Below, in pieces: positions 60,816-64,000 of a DNA stretch of 64,000 bases. The position numbers and the translations under genes were made by a program. The DNA is from Pseudomonas sp. R5(2019) (GTDB lineage Bacteria; Pseudomonadota; Gammaproteobacteria; Pseudomonadales; Pseudomonadaceae). Location of the stretch: NCBI RefSeq assembly GCF_009905435.1, contig NZ_JAAAMT010000007.1, positions 100,443 through 164,442 of the forward strand. The letters are read 5' to 3'. Position 1 is the stretch's first letter; each line of letters opens with the position of its first letter. Below the pieces are notes generated by a model. That model was not told where the DNA came from and made no database searches. It saw nothing but the letters and a program-made list of their open reading frames with translations.

Positions 60816-62345
60816 GTGGAGCGTTTATCCATGCGTAAGATTCGAGAAGTTCTGCGCCTCAAGTTTGAGGTGGGTCTATCTGCTCGCCAGATCGCGGGCA
60901 GCTTGCAAGTGGGACGAGCCACCATCGGTGACTACCTCAATCGCTTTGCTGCCTGCGGGCTGACGTGGCCCTCTGCGCTGACCGACGCCGAATTGGAACG
61001 TCAGTTGTTTCCGCCTGCGCCGACCATCCCCAGTGAGCAGCGTCCGATGCCTGACTGGGCATGGGCTCACGCCGAACTGCGCCGCCCCGGCGTCACCCTG
61101 GCCCTGCTCTGGCAGGAGTACCGACTCAGCCATCCGCAAGGTTACCAATACAGCTGGTTCTGCGAGCACTACCGGCTCTGGGCCGCCAAGGTCGACGTGG
61201 TCATGCGCCAGGAGCATCGCGCCGGTGAAAAGCTGTTCGTCGACTACGCCGGCCAGACCGTAGTGGTCATTGACCGGCACACCGGCGAGATCCGCCAGGC
61301 CCAGGTCTTCGTCGCTGTCCTCGGCGCCTCCAGCTACACCTTTGCCGAGGCCACCTGGTCGCAGCAACTGCCCGACTGGCTGGGCTCGCACGCCCGTTGC
61401 CTCGCGTTTCTCGGTGGAGCGCCCGCGATCCTGGTGCCGGATAATTTGCGCAGCGGCGTCAGCAAAGCGCATCGCTACGAGCCGGACATCAACCCCAGCT
61501 ACCGCGATCTGGCCGAACATTACGGGGTCGCCGTGTTGCCCGCTCGCGCCCGCAAGCCCAAGGACAAGGCCAAGGTCGAAGTCGGCGTGCAGGTGGTCGA
61601 ACGCTGGATCCTCGCGGCCTTGCGCAACCGCCAGTTCTTCTCGCTGGGCGAACTCAACACCGCCATCGGCGTGCTGCTGGAGCGACTGAATCAACGGCCC
61701 TTCAAGAAGCTGCCCGGCTCACGCCGCTCGGCCTTCGAGGCGCTCGACCAACCCGCGCTACAACCGCTGCCAGAACGTCCTTACGTCTACGCCGAATGGA
61801 AAAAAGTAAGGGTGCACATCGACTACCACATCGAAGTCGACGGCCATTACTACTCGGTGCCGTACCAGTTGGTGAAGCACCAGCTCGAAGTGCGCCTGAC
61901 TGCGCAGACCGTCGAGTGCTTCCACGCCAACCAGCGCGTGGCCAGCCATGTGCGCTCGCCGCACAAAGGCCGTCACACCACCCAGACCGAGCACATGCCC
62001 AAGAGCCACCGCGAACATGCCGAGTGGACGCCGCAGCGGCTGATCCGCTGGGCAGAGCAGACTGGGCCAAACACCGCTGGTGTCATCGCCCACATCCTCG
62101 AGCGCCGAGTCCATCCGCAGCACGGCTTCCGGGCTTGCCTGGGCATCCTGCGCCTGGGCAAACAGCACGGTGAAGAACGGCTGGAAGCCGCTTGCCAGCG
62201 CGCCCTGGCGTTGGGCGCATGCAGTTACAAGAGCCTCGAATCGATCCTGCGCCAAGGGCTGGAACGGCTACCGCTGGCCCAGCAGAACCTGCCGCTGTTG
62301 CCCGATGAACACATCAACCTGCGCGGCCCCGGCTACTACCACTGA
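60816..62345 (+). CDS. istA: IS21-family transposase IstA
   Basis: A 509-residue DDE transposase. A helix-turn-helix region (residues 10-50, GLSARQIAGSLQVGRATIGDYL) is followed by the catalytic core: Asp in LFVDYAGQ (about 143), Asp in ILVPDNLRSG (about 212), and Glu in KDKAKVEVGVQ (about 252). The C-terminal beta domain is complete. It starts at GTG 60816 behind GAGAGG; an ATG five codons later is an alternative. It appears intact. Confidence 0.93.
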   Translation: MERLSMRKIREVLRLKFEVGLSARQIAGSLQVGRATIGDYLNRFAACGLTWPSALTDAELERQLFPPAPTIPSEQRPMPDWAWAHAELRRPGVTLALLWQEYRLSHPQGYQYSWFCEHYRLWAAKVDVVMRQEHRAGEKLFVDYAGQTVVVIDRHTGEIRQAQVFVAVLGASSYTFAEATWSQQLPDWLGSHARCLAFLGGAPAILVPDNLRSGVSKAHRYEPDINPSYRDLAEHYGVAVLPARARKPKDKAKVEVGVQVVERWILAALRNRQFFSLGELNTAIGVLLERLNQRPFKKLPGSRRSAFEALDQPALQPLPERPYVYAEWKKVRVHIDYHIEVDGHYYSVPYQLVKHQLEVRLTAQTVECFHANQRVASHVRSPHKGRHTTQTEHMPKSHREHAEWTPQRLIRWAEQTGPNTAGVIAHILERRVHPQHGFRACLGILRLGKQHGEERLEAACQRALALGACSYKSLESILRQGLERLPLAQQNLPLLPDEHINLRGPGYYH

Positions 62346-62362
62346 CCTGAAGGAATACTCCC

Positions 62363-63116
62363 ATGCTCCCCAATCCCACCCTGGACAAGCTGCAAACCCT
62401 GCGCCTGCACGGCATGATCAAGGCGCTGAGCGAGCAACACGCAACGCCCGACATCAACAGCCTCAGCTTCGAGGAACGCCTGGGCCTGATGGTCGATCGC
62501 GAGCTGACCGAACGTGAAGATGCGCGCCTGAGCACTCGCCTGAAAGCGGCCCGACTGCGCCACAACGCCTGCCTGGAAGACATCGATTACCGCAGCCCGC
62601 GTGGGCTGGACAAGTCCCTGATTCTGCAGCTGGGCAGTGGCCAATGGCTGCGCGACGGCCTGAACCTGATCATCGGCGGCCCCACCGGCGTGGGCAAAAC
62701 CTGGCTGGCCTGCGCACTGGCCCACAAGGCTTGCCGGGACGGCTACAGCGTGCGCTACCTGCGCCTGCCGCGCTTGATGGAGGAACTGGGTCTGGCCCAC
62801 GGCGACGGTCGCTTCGCCAAACTGATGGCCGGTTATGCCAAGACCGATCTGATCATCCTGGACGACTGGGGAGTGGCGGCGTTTACCGCTGCGCAACGGC
62901 GCGACATGCTGGAGCTGCTGGACGACCGCTACGGGTACCGCTCGACACTGGTGACCAGCCAGATGCCGGTAGACAAATGGCATGAACTGATCGGCGATCC
63001 GACCTTGGCCGACGCCATCCTCGACCGGCTGGTGCATAGCTTACCGCATCGAACTCAAGGGTGAATCGATGCGCAGACGCGCTACGAAATTGACTGCAAC
63101 AGGGACTTCAGACTAA
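62363..63116 (+). pseudogene. istB: IS21-family helper ATPase IstB, C-terminal frameshift
   Basis: The AAA+ helper has Walker A GGPTGVGKTWLACAL (about residue 110) and Walker B LIILDDWG. At 63040-63041 two bases are missing relative to the expected LVHSAYRIELKGESMRRR: the present frame ends in LVHSLPHRTQG and stops at 63064, while the old frame continues to TAA at 63114-63116 (YRIELKGESMRRRATKL). About 25 C-terminal residues are replaced. The ATPase core is complete, so some activity is possible. Confidence 0.8.
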
Positions 63117-63652
63117 CAATGCAAACCTGCGTCGCTGCGCTCCGACTGCCCGGCCGGATGGCCGTGGAACAGGTGGCCGGATGTGCGTGGAATACCCGGC
63201 CGGATAAGCGTGGAATGAGTGGCCGGATGGCGTGGAATCCGCAGATTCAGCATTCAAAATCGGCGCGAAAATCACGCTCCTGCGCAAAATCTAGATCTGC
63301 TGACTAACCGAACGCTTGCAGATTTAACGTAGAAGCGAGGACTTCAAAACGGCGTCTGCGTTTTTACACAGCCTGGGTCGCTTGCCGAAGTTCAAGGAAC
63401 TCCCATAAACATGCTTATGGCTTAACGTACGGTTTCGTCCATTTCGTGAGCTGCCCCCTCATAGGCCACTACCATTTATGCGACTGAACCGCACAAGTGC
63501 GGAGCCCCGCCGCAACCAGTATCAGGAGAGAGAGATAGCGTTGGGCTGATGGGGAAGTGATGACGCAAGGTTCTCTGTCGATCGAAAGCAGAGACGCGGA
63601 GGGCGTCCGTGAAGGGAGTGGGGGCTGGGGAGCAACAGAACAGAAAGTGAAC

Positions 63653-63835
63653 TTAAGCCCCGCGCCTCCCCGAAAATCCTTGTGGCAAGCCTGCAACCTC
63701 TTCAGGCTCGGTGACCCCGAGGCTTGCACTCATGATGCCGCCCTGGCTGAAACCAGCGATCACGGTGGGCAGCTTGGGCTGCGCTTCGATGAAAGAATGC
63801 AGGCGTTTGCGGCTCGATTCCGCTTGGAAGAAGTC
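63653..63835 (-). pseudogene. Fragment of a carboxylesterase (alpha/beta hydrolase)
   Basis: The minus strand reads DFFQAESSRKRLHSFIEAQ then PKLPTVIAGFSQGGIMSAS, with the nucleophile elbow GFSQGG and following family-like residues, then ends at a TAA at 63653. Upstream is a TGA (63836-63838). Both halves of the protein are missing (about 60 of some 220 residues remain). It is a relic of a phospholipase/carboxylesterase-type gene (Abhydrolase_2). The 270 bp between the mobile element and this fragment holds nothing I recognise. Confidence 0.65.
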
Positions 63836-63876
63836 TCACGCATGAAGGCTTGACGCCGGCAGGTGTTGCATGTCCT

Positions 63877-63999
63877 TTAAGGGTGTCGAATGGACTTCAA
63901 TTCGACACTCCTTTTGCGTTTCCGGCTTATACGGTTCTCAGCGACCCAGCGGGTCACCGTGAAGTCGATCTCCGGGACACCTTGGAGCATTTCGCTCGG
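63877..63999 (-). CDS. Unidentified partial gene at the right edge
   Basis: An open frame from beyond the window end to TAA at 63877-63879, reading SEMLQGVPEIDFTVTRWVAE and ending RKRKRSVELKSIRHP. No start is in the window. The lysine/arginine-rich end suggests a nucleic-acid-binding or anchoring tail, but 40 residues are too few to assign. It could also be a chance frame. Confidence 0.3.
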   Translation of the reverse strand, partial: PSEMLQGVPEIDFTVTRWVAENRISRKRKRSVELKSIRHP

Positions 64000-64000
64000 G

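Larger units (their letters stand above)
60627..63243 (+). mobile_element. IS21-family insertion sequence, 2617 bp
   Basis: The element begins TGCGGACTCCGCGACCATCC and ends with the complement of TGCGGATTCCACGCCATCC, so it has TG...CA ends. It carries istA and a frameshifted istB. Perfect 9-bp direct repeats GATTCAGCA flank it (60618-60626 and 63244-63252). Internal terminal repeats of about 22 bp (GGCCGGAT units) lie at both ends. It inserted into the MITE-like element, so it came second. Confidence 0.9.
60592..63374. mobile_element. MITE-like element interrupted by an IS21-family element
   Basis: The ends are perfect 15-bp inverted repeats, AGGCTGTGTAAAAAC (60592-60606) and its complement (63360-63374). 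The bases just outside are the direct repeat GGGTCG (60586-60591 and 63375-63380), a 6-bp target duplication. Without the nested IS21 unit the element is about 157 bp (35 + 122) and codes for nothing, so it would need a transposase in trans. The ends resemble IS elements common in Pseudomonas, but I cannot name the parent. Confidence 0.8.

Noticed and set aside
60642..63240. CRISPR-like reading of the regularly spaced CCGGCCAC repeats
   Set aside because: The units are short, vary, occur inverted at both ends of an IS21 element and have no cas genes; they are terminal transposase sites.
63469..63729. Minus-strand 86-codon frame next to the esterase fragment
   Set aside because: It overlaps the recognisable esterase frame in another phase and has no domain or ribosome-binding site.

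Overview
The window reads as chromosomal DNA of a Pseudomonas of the fluorescens/putida type. The protein families, the gene orders (beta-ketoadipate, ttg/emh efflux, kgtP with its sigma-54 regulators, lemA/TPM) and the many intergenic palindromes of the GTGGGAGCGGATTTATCCGCG and GGGCAAGCCCGGCTCCTAC classes all point that way. No rRNA, tRNA or CRISPR array was recognised.

Layout. 1-7060: protocatechuate branch of the beta-ketoadipate pathway (pcaIJ of the CatIJ type, pcaF, then pcaB, pcaD, pcaC) and a convergent OprD-family porin that carries a PcaR-like box. 7087-15657: ttgABC/emhABC RND efflux operon with its divergent TetR repressor and a clear TtgR-type operator, then a DHA2 drug exporter and a small membrane peptide. 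15761-22372: LysR and a divergent pair for 2-ketoarginine breakdown (aruI plus aldehyde dehydrogenase), an AraC regulator and small oxidoreductase-type genes. 22540-27114: alpha-ketoglutarate permease under a sigma-54 promoter with two visible enhancer sites, and its two-component system. 27421-33288: beta-glucosidase BglX, LemA with two TPM-domain proteins, and a methyltransferase. 33484-35506: a tiny P2-like phage remnant (short LuxR, GpL, holin-like protein, CI-like repressor, Ogr). 35588-36607: a DUF4917 protein that I read as SIR2-like. 36785-46571: an aromatic amine dehydrogenase (TTQ enzyme) cluster aauBEDA plus cytochrome c, with a FeaR-type activator, an outer-membrane channel, a FixLJ-like two-component system and a SulP transporter.

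46794-60555 looks more accessory. It holds a class II aldolase next to a decayed 2-hydroxyacid dehydrogenase, a TauD-type dioxygenase with a TetR regulator, a complete caa3-type oxidase operon whose subunit II carries two cytochrome c domains, a decayed IS1182-type transposase, and a nickel/cobalt island (rcnR-rcnA facing a histidine-rich peptide, HupE/UreJ, a transmembrane anchor protein and a 42-residue histidine-ended lipoprotein). 60592-63374 is a nested mobile structure: an IS21-family element (9-bp target duplication, TG...CA ends, frameshifted istB) inside a roughly 157-bp MITE-like element with 15-bp inverted repeats and its own 6-bp duplication. After it come a carboxylesterase fragment and an unidentified partial gene at the right edge.

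Most interesting leads: the DUF4917/SIR2-like gene beside the phage remnant; the 30-bp perfect palindrome inside a small phage ORF coupled to ogr; the amine dehydrogenase cluster without a visible MauG; the leader peptide and hairpins upstream of pcaB where pcaT often sits; and the nested MITE/IS21.
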